Part shown: one piece after another, positions 36,981 to 50,900 of the stretch
Layout of the letters: every line of letters starts with the position of its first letter
Position numbering within the stretch: the first letter of the stretch is position 1
Assembly: GCA_014529385.2 (NCBI GenBank)
Contig: CM043960.1
Coordinates: 123,965,043-124,029,042 of the forward strand
Length of the DNA: 64,000 nucleotides
From: Adiantum capillus-veneris
Lineage: Eukaryota; Streptophyta; Polypodiopsida; Polypodiales; Pteridaceae
Reading direction: 5' to 3'
The notes under the pieces: generated by a model
The model's database searches: none
What the model saw: the letters and a program-made list of their open reading frames with translations, nothing else
What the model was told of the DNA's origin: nothing
Translations under genes and position numbers: made by a program

Positions 36981-38520
36981 CCACTACATCAACTAAAAGT
37001 TAAGGTAGAGACAACTCCCTTATTAAAGTCCCAATCTCACATGGAGAGATGGACTGACCCGGGACCCCAAATTGACCTTAGGTTGTCTCTACACACCGGT
37101 TGCCCAAGTTTGTGCAGTAGGTGCACTAGCTTACGTGGAGGCCATTGGGCGCAAAAATAATAGTCGAATGATAAGGGAGGTGGACAAAAAGTCGAGCAAA
37201 CAAGATGCCCATCCACACATGGGTGGACGTTGAAAGCGATGACCCCACTCTTCAAAACAGTGTCTGCAAACAATGGGCTAAGCACCATATCTTGATTCAT
37301 TTGCATGATAATTATCTCCTCTTGATTAATCATTTAATTTTACGCTAATTGATTCGATCGATGGATTATTTTGATCTCAAATGATCAATTAATTGAATGG
37401 TTACTTCGAGTATTATGTTATTTTGCAATAGTCTCTGTGTGTTTTTAGACTCATTTCTTGTCTTTTTGGCATTACTAAACTGCAAAATAAAAGCACCTAC
37501 TTTTCTCATTGATTGTCTCTGTGCATAGTCCTCATCGTCAGCTTTCACTAGAGCCATAACCACAAAATTTGAGCTCTGTTAGTTCCATTAATTATTTCCT
37601 AATTACCTTGTCTGTATGTATGAGGGTGTGAGCCTCTTCCTATTAAAGAATAAAACAATTTTGGTTGACCCTCTCACCACTCTAGCCCATGAGGCTAATT
37701 GGGTAACCTCTATGTCCTAAACTTGGAGAGTAGAGGTCATGGGGTCAGTTCGCTAATTTGATTTATGGGCACCCAGTTTGCTAGTTTGATTTTTTTGGGT
37801 CATTGTGATTGAATTGCTACTTGATTTTGTTGGCGTAATCTCAGTCGTAAATTCTACTTCAATGGGTTATTGAGCCCGGTGGACCTAGTTCTCATGGGCA
37901 CCCACTTTTTTGTACCGGTAGCGAGGCGCCGACTCAAGCTCAATAGCACAACAATGATGTGCATTTCATTGATGAGTACACCACAATAGTCTAAGCATGG
38001 GAAATTCTAGAGCAAAAAATTGGTTCCAAGACCAAGAAAAGCACAAGAAAAACTTGTACAAATCGACTATGCTTCAAGGGGAAGCCATTAGCACAAGCTT
38101 ATCTTGTTCGATTTTATGCATCGTTGAGCCACATCTAGCAAATGGTATGTGGCATGTTGAATTTTTGTCTCATCTTCATGTAGCTCACACAAACAAAAAC
38201 ATTGATGCTAATTTGAGAGCCACGGCTCAACTGCATTTGCAATGCAGTTATGTAGGAATCCATTATACTTTGGGGGGTTCAGGTCTTTAATTCTTCATCT
38301 TGGACCCTTTGTGTCGGATTGCAAGGGCCTTGCTATGCATCGTGTGCGAGCCATTGAGGCTGCAAACACGCAACCTAGATGTAGGCAATCTCAACAAATG
38401 CAGTCGGTCTGTCACTCACCTCTATGTAGCAGTATGAGGGAAACTCATGTACGCAAAGAGGAAGAAGTCCACAACTCCTGCTCGACCACTACGCCGTTGA
38501 TGTACCATCGTGTTGCTCTA
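36981..38520. other. Unassigned stretch
   Basis: No gene is recognised. Open frames of up to 130 codons lack known motifs, and the longest (38242-38637) ends in a microsatellite. Confidence 0.45.
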
Positions 38521-38630
<110 letters not shown>

Positions 38631-38975
38631 TCATTAAAACTAATATCTAATACTCCCAACTGATTTTCTCATGTTAAACTGATCATTTAATATGGGGAAG
38701 TGCCAGGGGAGTAAAAGCTAGAATATTGGTAAGACTGCCAAACTGGTCTCTGTTAGGGATCCAAAGGGGGACAATCTGCAAAAGAGCAATGTGCTTCAAT
38801 GGGGCTTAAAAGACCTAAGGTTCAACCCCATTAAGACTTCCATAGGCTAAAGTTCCTAACTTTTAATTGTATAGTCCAAAGGCCAAATTAGGGGAAATAT
38901 TGGATAGTCATTAAAAAGTCTTCCCACATCCCTAGGAAGGAGGGGGTGAGCCCTTATTGTAGGGGATGAGAGAGA

Positions 38976-38976
38976 A

Positions 38977-39011
<35 letters not shown>

Positions 39012-39030
39012 CACACACACACACACACAC
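38976..39030. repeat. (CA)n in the 5' LTR of the Ty3 element
   Basis: 55 bp with one interruption (acacGcac). The matching site in the 3' LTR (51606-51724) is more than twice as long. Confidence 0.95.
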
Positions 39031-39442
39031 CAAAGATCCCCCTTTACACAAAAGGAATACTGGACACATGTCAGGCTCCTAGGCCAGTTGCCCCCAAGCT
39101 CCCCTCAAATCCTATTGGATGGCCATAGAGGTGGACCGATGAGAATTAGGCTAGAGTAAATTTAGTCTAATCAATTTTTAAAATGCTTGATAAAAGAACC
39201 AATGGAAATTAAGCTCCCTAGAAGACTATTGGACAGTCTACCAAGGGGTCCAATGAGCATCCAGCAACCCTATGGCTTGCCTGATTCCTATTGGCCAGAA
39301 ACTAAGAGGTCCAATGAGAGTTTAATTGAATTATTTAATTACCTAAATCTCTCACAAAAGGGAAAAGGGGGACACTTGTCAAAAGGCTATCAATTATGCT
39401 TTTAATTTGTGATTGGCTAAGCTTTACAGGAGCCAATGGGAG

Positions 39443-39521
39443 TGTCAGGAAATAAGACATAGCTAAATAGATAATTGAGTAGATTACTTAATGGAGAGAG
39501 ACAGATTTACATACACGAGAT

Positions 39522-39570
<49 letters not shown>

Positions 39571-42500
39571 CACGATATACGTGGTTCACCCAATGTGGGC
39601 TACGTCCACGGGAAAGCAGCCACTCAATGGCTTTAGTACTTCAAAAGAAGAAGTAGTTTACAAAGGGATTATACCCTTAATGGAGCTCTCGCCTTGCTTC
39701 ACTCTCACCACCTCACACTCACCTTGTTGCATCAACTTCACACTATGAAATGTGTGTAGAAATGGCCTTCTTTTATAGGCCAAAAGGGCTGCCCTCTCTT
39801 ATGAGAGGCAGCCATGTGTAGTTGCCCTTGTGTGAATAAGTCCAAATCGGACCCTCCAATCCGCCCATGTGTGGCCGCCCTTGAGAAGACAAGCCCGCTT
39901 TTGAATTCTGCCACCGGCCATTGACTACTGGCCACCGGCCAACTGACTGTTGTTTTCCGACCACTTTCCGGCCGCCGTCCGGCCATAATATTTCGGCGAA
40001 AAGGAATATTCCGACGAGGGAAAAAAAAAGTCTCGGGGGCTTCCGCCCCCAAGGCCCCTAAAGTTGCCCCTGATTTTTTACTGTGAAAAACTTGGTTTCT
40101 GGTGAGTGATTTTCCTTCACGCACGATGGCTTCTCCTCATAATGGGGGCCTTACAAATGTGCGTTTTTACCACAGAAAATTACAAGGGTAAATCAGGCTC
40201 CATACTTAACAATCTCCCACTTGGAGATTGATCTCCAAACCAAACCTATCACTGCTTTCCATTTTGGCTTCTTATCCTTGAATTCCGATTGAAGATGAGC
40301 AAAAGCTCAACTTCTCCTTGTTGACCACCTTTGTAAACATGTCTGCAGGATTTTCACTTGTATGCACCTTTCCTAGCTTTAGCTGTCCCTCTTCCAAAAG
40401 AGTGCGTATGAAGTGATATCTCACCTCAATGTGCTTTGTCCTTGAATGAAAGGCTGAGTTCTTCGCAAGATGGATAGTGATTTGGCTATCACTGTACAAG
40501 ACACAATTGTCTTGTTTGAATCCAAGCTCTTCTAAGAATCTGTGAAGCCACATAATTTCTTTGCTTGCCTCCGTCATTGCTACATACTCTGCTTCCGTGG
40601 TAGAAAGTGAAACCACTTTCTGCAGCTTTGAAGCCCAGCTTACTGCTGTGCCTCCAACCGTGAACACATAGCCAGTAGTGCTCCTTCGAGTATCTTTGTC
40701 ACCTGCCATATCTGCATCAGCATACCCTTCTAGAAAAATATCAGTTTCTCCAAAATACAAAGAATTTGTTGTTGTCCCTTTTAGATACCTAAGTATCCAC
40801 TTCACAGCTTGCCAATGCTCTTTACCTGGGTTGTCCATGAACCTACTCACAACTCCCACTGCATGTGCAATGTCTGGCCTTGTCCAGACCATAGCATACA
40901 TTAGAGAACCTACCGCTGCAGCATATGGAACTTTAGACATATAGTCTATCTTCTCTTGTGTCTTTGGACACATATCCTTTGTTAGTTTAAAGTGACCAGC
41001 CAAAGGTGTAGAAACTGGTTTTGCATTTTGCTTTGCAAACCTTTCTAGTACCTTCTTGATGTAATCTTCCTGAGATAGCTTTATTGTCTTCTTCGTCCTG
41101 TCCCTTGATATTTTCATACCAAGTATCCTCTTTGCAGCACCTAAATCTTTCATTGAAAAAGATTTAGACAGTTCCTCTTTTAGGTCTTTGATGTCCTGCA
41201 TGTTAGCACTTGCAATCAACATGTCATCAACATACAACATTAGGATGATAAATTTCCCATCTCCCAAATTCTTCGTGTAGACGCAGTGATCTGAGTTGCC
41301 TCTTGTGAATCCATGATCCAACATCCATCGATCAAACTTCAAGTACCATTGTCTTGATGCTTGCTTTAAACCATACAAGCTCTTCTTTAATCTGCAAACC
41401 ATTTTCTCCTTACCTTTTACTTCATACCCCTTTGGTTGAAGCATGTAGATTTCCTCCTCTAAGTCACCGTGAGGGAATGCCGTATTTACATCCATTTGCT
41501 CGAGATTTAGATCATGAGCAGCCACAAGGCTTAAGACAAGCCTAATTGAGTTAATTTTTACAACAGGAGAAAATATTTCATTGAAGTCAATACCTTTATT
41601 TTGAGAAAAACCTTTTACCACAAGCCTAGACTTGTACCTTTTCTTCCCACCTTCTTCTTCCTTCACCTTGTACACCCATTTGTTTTGAAGTGCCCGCTTA
41701 CCTTTAGGCAACTCAACCAATTTCCATGTTTGGTTGCGATGTAGTGAGTCCATCTCCACTTGCATGCTCTTCGTCCATTCTTCTTTGGATTCATGTTGCA
41801 TAGCTTCTTCGTATGATTCCGGCTCTCCAGAATCTGAGATCAAGAGATGGTTGAAGGAAGGAACAAACCTTTCTGGAGGTCTACTTGCTCTTGTAGATCT
41901 TCGGGGAATAGGTTGAGGCTCCTCATTTGGTTAACGTTGTTGCACATTGTCACCATTTGCAGTCCTTGAGTCTTCACCGTCCTCAAGCTCCATGTACTCA
42001 TCACCTGTTTCTTTTGTTTGATTTCTTTCCAAGTAATCTTTGTACATATTTTGTTCGTTAAAAATTACATCTCTACTCCTTAAGATTTTACCATCTTCAG
42101 GATTCCATAGGCGATACCCAAAGTCACCTTCTCCATATCCAATGAAGAAACACTTTTTAAACTTTGCATCTACCTTTGATCTTAGGCTTCTATCTATGTG
42201 CATGAAAGCCTCACACCCAAACACTTTGAGAAATGCATAATTCACCGGTTTACCTGTCCATGCCTCTTCTGGAACTCCCCCATCCAATGTCGTTGAGGGT
42301 GACCGATTGATTAAGTACACAGACGTACTTACAGCTTTCGCCCAAAGCTCAAGCGATAGGCCTGCGTGTAGCCGCATGCTTCATGCTCGCTCCATGATTG
42401 TCCTGTTCATCCTTTCCGAAATCCCATTTTGTTGAGGTGTCCTTGGGGTTGTCCTTTGTCTCCGAATGCCATTGCTAGCACAAAAGCTTTCAAAAGCTTG

Positions 42501-44998
42501 GCTGCAATATTCGCCTCCATTGTCGGATCTGAGGCATTTAACCTTGGTACATGTTTCATTCTCCACAAAGGCTTTCCACCTTTGAAATATGGAAAATACA
42601 TCGGATTTATTCTTCATGACATAAACCCATGTTTTTCTAGTCGCATCGTCTATGAATGTTACATAGTACAATGAGCCACCAAGTGATGGTGTACTTGCAG
42701 GACCCCAAACATCAGAATGAACCAACTCAAGTTTTTTATTTTTTCTTTCATTTCCCGATTTTTGAAATTTTACCCTCTTTTGTTTACCATAAACACAATC
42801 TTCACAGAACTCTAAGTCCACTTCTTTCAAACCTGGTAGAAGCTTCTTTGTTTGAAGGATTTGCATTCCTTTGGCACTCATATGCCCAAGTCGGTAGTGC
42901 CACACCGCACTGTCAACTTCCGTAGTTGCTACACAAGCTGAAGGTTGCGTGCTAACAGTACACAAGTAAAGTGTACTGACTTTTTCTCCCTTGGCAACCA
43001 CCAAAGATCCCTTTGAGATCTTCCACCGTTTGTTTCCGAATGCAATGTTGTGACCTTCATCGTCCAATTGTCCTGTAGAGATCAAATTTTTGCGAAGAGA
43101 AGGAACATGCCTAACATCTTTAAGCTTCCATTAATTTCCGTTAGTAGTTTTGACAGAAACTGTACCTTTGCTGACAATCTCACAAGCTTCATCATCTCCC
43201 AAGTATACATACCCAAAATTACCTTTGGTATAGTCTTGGAAATGTTGCTTGTGTGGTGTCGCATGGAATGAAGCCCTGGAATCTACTATCCAGGAATTAG
43301 ACACATTGTCTAATGAGAGAATTAGAGCATCTTGCTCTACTTTACCTGCCACATTGGCCTCCGATGTTGGCTTGTTGTCTTGAGACTCAGTTTCCTTCTT
43401 CTTCTTGGACCAGCAATCCTTCTTGACGTGGCCCTTATTGCCGCAGTTCCAACATTCAAGAACTGACTTTGTGCGTGACTTGCTCCGTCTTGAGCGATCA
43501 CAACCCTTTTGGCTTTTGAACCTCTCCTTAGGCCTTCCTCTTGTTTCCACTGACAATGCAGCACTTGATGATTCTCTTGTGATTCTTCTTCGTATTTCCT
43601 CGCTTAGGAGAACACCCACAACATCATCAAACTTAAGAGTATTTGTGGCAGAAATAGAATTACTTACAGCCATCACAAGGCTGTCCCAACTATCCGGTAG
43701 AGATGATAGTATAAGGAGAGCTCGCACTTCGTCATCGAAATTGATTTTCACCGATCGAAGTTGACTTATGTTTGTGTTAAAGTCATTTAGGTGTTCTACA
43801 ACTGAACCATTCTCTGCCATCTTTAGATTGAACAAGTGCTTCATAAGAAATACCTTATTGGATACCGATGGTTTCTCGTAGAAGTCGTCAGGTGACTTCA
43901 TCAAGTCCTTCGTGGTCTTCATCTCCGAAACATTGAAGGCCACCATTGACGCCAAGCTTAACCGGATTGTTCCCAGTGCCTTTCGATCAAGGACAATCCA
44001 TGCTTCATCTGCCATTGTTGCGGGCTTCTTCGCAAGACCACCTAGTGGCAAATAGAGGTCCTTCTGGTAGAGATAGTCTTCAATCTGCATCTTCCAATGT
44101 TGGTAGTTTTTGCCGTTGAAGTTCTCAATCTTGAGCTTCCCTTCCTCCGCCATAACTCCCAGTCAATTCAAGGAATCCTTTCCTTGAGATAATTTAGCTA
44201 TGAGCAAAACTTGCTCTGATACTAGTTGTTAGGAAATAAGACGTAGCTAAATAGATAATTGAGTAGATTACTTAATGGAGAGAGACAGATTTACATACAC
44301 GAGATTATAGATTAGAGAGAGAGAGAGAGAGAGAGAGAGTACACACGATATACGTGGTTCACCTAATGTGTGCTACGTCCACGGGAAAGCAGCCACTCAA
44401 TGGCTTTAGTACTTCAAAACAACAAGTAGTTTACAAAGGGATTATACCCTTAATGGAGCTCCCGCCTTGCTTCACTCTCACCACCTCACACTCACCTTGT
44501 TGCATCAACTTCACACTATGAAATGTGTGTAGAAATGGCCTTCTTTTATAGGCCAAAAGGGCTGCCCTCTCTTATGAGAGGCAGCCATGTGTAGTTGCCC
44601 TTGTGTGAATAAGTCCAAATCGGACCCTCCAATCCGCCCATGTGTGGCCGCCCTTGAGAAGACAAGTCCGCTTTTGAATTCGGCCACCGGCCACTGGCCA
44701 TTGACTTCTGACCACCGGCCACCGGCCAACTGACGGTTGTTTTCCAACCACTTTCCGGCCGTCGTCCGGCCATAATATTTTGGCGAAAAGGAATATTCCG
44801 ACGAGGGAAAAAAAAAGTCTCGGGGGCTTCCGCCCCTGAGGCCCCTAAAGTTGCCCCTAATTTTTGACTGTGAAAATTTTGGTTTCCGGTGAGTGATTTT
44901 CCTTCACGCACGATGGCTTCTCCTCATAATGAGGGCCTTACAAATGTGTGTTTTTACCACAGAAAATTACAAGGGTAAATCAGGCTCCATACTTAACA
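39443..44998 (-). mobile_element. Complete Ty1/copia element, 5556 bp, TSD GGGAG
   Basis: The LTRs are 39443-40211 (3' LTR in element sense) and 44227-44998 (5' LTR). The termini are TGTTAAG and CTAACA, and the flanking GGGAG lies at 39438-39442 and 44999-45003. In the minus sense the 5' LTR is followed by 'actagtatcagagcaag', a tRNA-Met primer site variant. A purine run 'aagtgggagat' precedes the 3' LTR. Each LTR holds a GA tract (39524-39566; about 44313-44338). It is inserted in the 5' LTR of the Ty3 element. Confidence 0.95.
40272..44153 (-). pseudogene. Copia Gag-Pol polyprotein with three premature stops
   Basis: It starts at the ATG at 44153 (MAEEGKLKIENFNG). Order: Gag; zinc knuckle CWNCGNKGHVKKDC (about 43454-43410); protease with the active site changed from D-S-G to D-S-R (WIVDSRASFH); pre-integrase LWHYRLGHMS; and integrase core with HSDVWGP, LRSDNGGEY and QQNGISERMNR, that is D, D and E. 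RT follows with YVDDMLIA (about 41240) and RNase H ends near 40272. One frame runs through everything except stops at 43131-43133 (TAA), 42378-42380 (TGA) and 41931-41933 (TAA). The protease substitution and the stops make it non-autonomous. RLKKSLYGLKQASRQWY suggests a Tnt1/Tork-type lineage. Confidence 0.9.
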
Positions 44999-46146
44999 GG
45001 GAGGCCAGCATGAGTAAATAGCACGAGGGGTCCACCAAGATGAGAGAGAGGGCTGCATTTTACTCTAGCACAATGCTAGACACACACACACAACTCATGT
45101 GTGCAAGAAGAACTCCATCTCCTTCTCCAAGCATTGAGAAGTAGAGGCCTACACCAACAACTCTTGGCTATGGAATGCAAATCCAACCAAGAGCCAAGCT
45201 TCAATGGCATGCTCATCTCCTCTACCATGCTAATTACTAAGCTAAGCTATGCTATTAGAGTGATTATGTGAGGAGAATACTTCTTTCTCGTAAGGTACAT
45301 CTTCTTCCTCTCAATCTATCCTTGTTCCCTGCTAGCTCTCACCATTTATGAAGGTGTGTGAGGTCCTGGAACTGAGGCTAGGGACACTAGGTGCGTTTCT
45401 CAAGCATGATTTGGTGCATGAAACTTCCATCTTCATTGTACCAACTAGTTTTGTCAAGGAACACAAAGATTGTGTTGTACAAAAGTCTCCTTTGATGGGA
45501 GAAGCTATAATACAAAGTCTTTATGGAGGGGGACAGGCTCCATGTAAATTTAGACCTCAATTTTTGTCAATTGTTCTATTTCTCTCTCTTTTCAATGCCA
45601 AATTAGCTAGGTGCAAATTTCTATGTTGCTTTCTCAAATTAAGTACTCTCTCTATGCTCATTAGGAACTTGTTCTTAATGAAATTCTCAGTATGTTATCA
45701 ATTTCCCCTACACACAAGTTACTAGTGCATTAAATGTTACATTGGTATTAGAGCTATTGGTTTCTATTTTCTTGGTCAAGAAGAGAGGTCCTCAAGCTTG
45801 CTACAAATGGCTGGTGCTATTAACTGCAAAAGAGTAAGTAGAATAGGGGTTTTTCATCCTTGAAGCACGCCTACTTTATGTAGTTAACGGGGATACTGTT
45901 GAGAGCTATGGTCTTAATAATGGAGTCATACAGGGCTTGCCTATGGCTTAACCATTATTGAGCTATTAGAAGCTTGCCAAGAACCGGTGTTGTCTTGGCT
46001 CTGTTGAACCCTCTCTTCTATTCCTTGCAATTAATAATATTCGAGCCACGAGTATAGATGCTTGAGTGCTTACCTTTGAAGGTAAAGAGAAGTAGCAACT
46101 AGGGCTTGAAGTGCCAAAGTACAAGTAAAACCTAAAATTTTCTAGT

Positions 46147-47580
46147 ATGGCTGGCAATGGAAAAGAGATTGAAATGAATGTTGATAGCTTTGGTTTTGCT
46201 AATGAAAGAGCAACTAATGATGCCCCTATGCTTGTAAACTATCTTGTTTCTAGCTTCAACAAGCCTTGGACAATCCATCTCTCCAAGGTGAAGTGCTACA
46301 ACAATTGCGCAGCCATGGTATTCTCCAAACTCTCCACCAAGAAGAGAGAGTACATAGGAAAGCTCCTGGAGAGACTTCCAAAAGAGGACTCTCTCCGATA
46401 AGGGAAGAAGAGGATGATCCATATGAAGTGCTCAAAAATTTACTACTTGATGACGTATCTCCCTCCCAAAGGAGAACCCAAGTTTCAATGGTAGAGCCCC
46501 CACCGAAAGAACGAGAAAGAAGTGAGTCTCCTACCACCTCGGCGGAGATGGCTCCATGAAGACGGCGGCGGGTAAAACGCTCTCCAACACCCCCTAAAAG
46601 GGAGAAGACCATCGTATACTTCTCTACACCATAATTGAAAGAGGGAAGAGAGAAAACAAGCGAAGAAAAAGGTGAGAAAGAGGTCACGCTCTTCTCCATC
46701 TTCTTCGTCTGAAGAAAGTGATGGTGCAGACAAGGAGGAAAAAGGGAAGAAAAAGGCGAGAAAGAGGTCACCCTCTCCTCCATCCTCCTCATACTCTTCC
46801 TCTTTTTAAGAAAGTGATGGTGCAGCTCTTGAACCACCTAAAAGAAGAGGCCATAGGAAATCCTATGCCGCCTGGCAGAGGTCGTCCAAGCTCAAAAAGT
46901 TCAAAGAGGGAGGAAAGAACATCTCTTTCTTTACCTACGATGGCACCTTTGGTGCTACGGACACAGTCTTGGTCTTTATCCAACAATTCGATGCGGCGTT
47001 TAGAGATGAGGGCTTCATGGAGTCCTCTAAGCTACATCATGTAGCTATGCATTTTCAAAAGTCCTCCAGGCAATGGTGGTCTAGCCTACGAGCAAAGGTG
47101 AAGCTCCACAAACATGGAAAGCTTTAAGAGCTTCCATCATGAAGCAATTTTTGGCTACCTATACCAAAGACAAAGTACTCATCGAATGGTGAAGCTTGAA
47201 GCTCTCTCCCTACAAATCTATTCATAAATATGTAGACAAGTTTTGGGATTTACACCTCAAAGCCACTGTCTTCAAAAAGATGGATTTTGGAGAGTAAGAA
47301 CAACAATTTTGTGCGGGTTTAACTGAGGATATAGCGGAGTATGTTAACTTCCAAAGGCCACGCACCATATCTGCAGTCATACACCATACCATGGTGGCTT
47401 CAAGAATCAACTTCCAAAAAGGGGCTAAGAAAAATCTTAAGCCAGAGAAAACAAGGACTGTAACGAACCTAAGGGGAAGGACAACGTGCAAAAGCCTCCA
47501 AAAGGCAATGCCAATAAACAAAGCTTAGGAGAAGGGAGTTTATAAAGGCAAAAATAAACTCTCTCTTGAAGAGATAGAGA
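46147..47580 (+). pseudogene. Ty3 Gag remnant
   Basis: The start region is MAGNGKEIEMNVDSFG (46147). A Glu/Arg/Ser-rich linker with two similar serine-rich blocks (46665-46725, 46755-46815) follows, then the capsid-type gag region. Pieces such as FFTYDGTFGATDTVLVFIQQF, SSRQWWSSL, IHKYVDKFWDLHLKA and FQRPRTISAVIHHTMVASR appear in three frames with several stops. The order is that of plant Ty3 Gag. It is non-functional. Confidence 0.7.
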
Positions 47581-50500
47581 GTTCTTGGAAAGATAACCGT
47601 TGTTTCAAGTTCCGGGAGCAAGGGCATGCCTATCGTGCTTGCCCCCACAAGAATACACGTAATGAGCCTCCTAGAGCTACCTTGGTCAAAATTCAAGAGG
47701 AGGATGCTCATCACAAAGGATCTCCTCTATGACATGCTTGGGGAAAGGTAAGAGAACATGATGCTTTTATTCTCTGTGACCCTGGTTCTACTCATTACAA
47801 TTTCATATCCACAGTGCAGGGAGCAAGGGCATGCCTATCGTGCTTGCCCCCACAAGAATACACGTAATGAGCCTCCTATAGCTATCTTGGTCAAAATTCA
47901 AGAGGAGGATGCTCATCACAAAGGATCTCCTCTATGCTATGCTTGAGGAAAGGTAAGAGAACATGATGCTTTTATTCTCTTTGACCCTGGTTCTACTCAT
48001 TACAATTTCATATCCACAGAGTTGGCCACGAGGCTAGGCATCCAAGCCTATGAGATGGGAGATGTCCTACCGGCCGATGGTGCTTTCAAGGGGCAAGAAG
48101 CCCCAGTCACTCCCTTAATTGGGAAATTGAGTCTCCATGTCCAAAGCTATGTGGACAAGGATGATTTATTCATCTCTCCTCTCAAACATGAGGATGTAAT
48201 CCTAGGGGCACCATGGTTTGATCGCATGGCTACCAATATTAAATTCCTTGAAAGGCAAATCTACTTTAGGTTCAGCGAAAAAGATATGTACATAGATGCT
48301 AAGGAGTTGGGTAGTACCATACCCCTTGTACATAAGCAAGCTTTCAATAAGTCAATAAAGAGCTCTATTTTCGTGTACATGATTTTTGTGAAAGATTCTC
48401 AAAATGAACCTAATGCTTCAGCAAAAGAAAATATAAATAATCAAAAGGAATTAAAGTTATCCAACTTCCTCAAGGGGTTCCAAGATGTTTTTATTGACGA
48501 CATTCCTTGTGAACTACCTCCCAAACGAGGCAATAATGACCATGCAATTGAACTTCTTCCAGGAAGTTCACAGCCTAATAAACCTCCTTATAGAGTTTCT
48601 TAAGCTCAACAAGAGGAGATTATGCGGGAAGTGCATGAGTTAGTTGAGAAAGGCATGGTTAGGCCTAGCTCATCTCCATTTTGTTCACTAGTGTTATTAG
48701 TGAGAAAGAAAGATGGCACATATCGTATGTGTGTCGACTATAGAGCACTAAATAGGATCACTATCAAGAATAGGTTTCCCATTCCACGGGTAGAAGACCT
48801 ATTTGATAAGCTACAAGGGTCAACCTTCTTCACTAGGATTGACCTAAAAAGTGGCTACCATCAAATAAGGATAGTTGATCAAGACATTGTAAAGACTGCA
48901 CTTCGCACTACGTTTGGTCTTTACGAGTTCATTGTCATGCACCAATGCCACATTTAACCGCTTGATGGAGAAGCTATTCAAGCTTCACAGAAGCTTTACT
49001 GGAGTGTTCTTTGATGATATAATCATATACTCTAATTCATTAGACGAACACAAGCAACACCTCGAGGTAATATTTCAAGTTTTACAAGAGAATAAGGCTT
49101 ATATAAATCGAAAGAAAAGTGAATTTTTCTTATAAGAGATTCAGTATTTAGGTCACATTATCTCTCAAGATGGCATCCAAATGGATCCATCGAAGTTAGA
49201 GGTAATAAAACGATGGCCTAATCCAAGGAATTTGCATGAACTAAGAAGCTTTATAGGTATGTGTGCATACTATAGACGCTTCATACAAAAATTCTCACAA
49301 ATCTCGGGACCATTACATGACCTAACAAAGAAAAACATTAGGTATATATGGTCCACCAAGGAGAATAATGCTTTTGAAAAGCTTAAAGAGAAGCTTATCC
49401 CTCAACCTATGCTTACATTGTCGGATTTGTCAAAGCCATTTGAAGTCCAATGCGACGCATGTGGTGATTGCCTTGGAGCTGTTTTGCTTCAAGAAGGGAA
49501 CACCATAGCCTAAAAAAGTTGAAGGCTCGACCCTGTCCCGACCCTGTTGAGCAAGCTCTAGGGATTTATGAGAAGGAACGCTTAGCAGTTTTACATGCTC
49601 TAGACTCGTGGAAGCACTATGTATTGGGGACTCCTTTCATTCTGCGAATGGATCACCAAAGCCTTAAGTACTTCATGATGTAGACCAAGCTCTCCAACAA
49701 ACAAATAGGTGGACAAATTTCCTTTCGCAATTTCATTTTCATATTGCTCACATTGCTGGCAAGCATAATCAAGTGGCCGATGCACTCTCAAGACGGCTGA
49801 GACTGAATGCGGTATCCATAGCAACTCACAATGATCTATCTTCCATGATAGATGAGTATGCTATGGATCCCGATTACAGAGATGTGATTCCACCCTTGTA
49901 TTATGGAAGAAGGAAGAACCATTCACCCTACAATATGGTTATATTCTCTATGGCAATAGACTATGTGTTACTAACTCACTACGTGAGAAAGTAATGTATG
50001 AATCTCATGCTCCTCCTTATGCGGGGCATAGAGGGATTCAGTGTACCCTAAAAGGGATAGAAACATACTTCTATTGGCCTGCCATGAAAGCAAACATACA
50101 AGAGTATGTTTCAAAATGTGTTTTATGCCAAAAGACGAAGTTTGATAGAGGGAAGCAATTTGGATTGCTTCAACCTTTACCAATCCCTAATTCACCATGG
50201 GAGAGCATACCGATGGATTTTATCTTTGGATTGCCCAAGTGTATCCATGGGAATACAGGAATATGGATGATAGTAGACAGGTTTAGCAAACAAGCACATT
50301 TCATACCTGTCAAAAAGACTATCAAGGCCCATCAAATGGCAACCCTCTTTATATCATAAATCTTCAAGTACCACGGCTCGCCAATGTCCGTAGTGTCGGA
50401 TAGAGATCCTAGAGTGACCAGTAATTTCTAGAAGGGTCTCTTTGAGTATTTAGGTACAAGGCTAAATTTCTCTTTGGCCTATCATCCCCAAACGGATGGC

Positions 50501-50900
50501 CAAAGTACTATGCTAAATTAGCAAAAAGGTACTATGGTCCCTTTGAGATTCTTAGGCCAATCAATGAGATGGCCTATCAAATTAAGTTGCCCAATCATTG
50601 TCTCATACACAATGCTTTCATGTGAGCCTACTAAAGCCTTACAAAGGAGAGCCACCTCAAGAAGCTTGAAGACCCACCGAAGATCGAGGACCAAGAAGAG
50701 GTGTTGCAGCCGGAGTCCATTCTCCTACACGAAGACAAGGTATTACGAGGCGGTAAGACTATCCAACGATATCTTATCAAGTTTAAAAATTATCCTTTTG
50801 AACATGCTAGATGGATGTAAGGCATACAATTAAAGGATAACCTAAACCTTGTCAATGCTTACAATGATTCCCTAGAGTAAGCAAATGTAAATATGTATAA
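47581..50900 (+). pseudogene. Ty3 Pol remnant (protease, RT, RNase H, integrase, chromodomain-like tail)
   Basis: The zinc knuckle (REQGHAYRACPHK) and the protease active-site block (DPGSTHYNFIS) occur twice because of a 205-bp tandem duplication. The protease end (VILGAPWFDRM) is at about 48200, and RT is at 48622-49135 with the catalytic FFDD and a frame change near 48950. RNase H follows (DACGDCLGAVLLQ; then LGIYEKERLAVLHAL). Integrase shows its HHCC zinc region (about 50004-50140), PMDFIFGLP and SDRDPRV. Sequence after HPQTDGQS is deleted, which removes the third catalytic residue. A chromodomain-like tail (RYLIKFKNYPFEHARW) at about 50770-50815 marks it as a chromovirus relative. Confidence 0.85.
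47614..48023 (+). repeat. 205-bp tandem duplication in pol
   Basis: 47614-47818 and 47819-48023 are nearly identical. Each holds the zinc-knuckle tail and the protease active-site segment of the Ty3 element. The duplication shifts frame (205 is not divisible by 3). Confidence 0.9.

Noticed and set aside
42429..42925. Plus-strand open frames inside the copia element (also 43405-43764, 40678-40944)
   Set aside because: Antisense shadows of the integrase, Gag and RNase H coding sequence.
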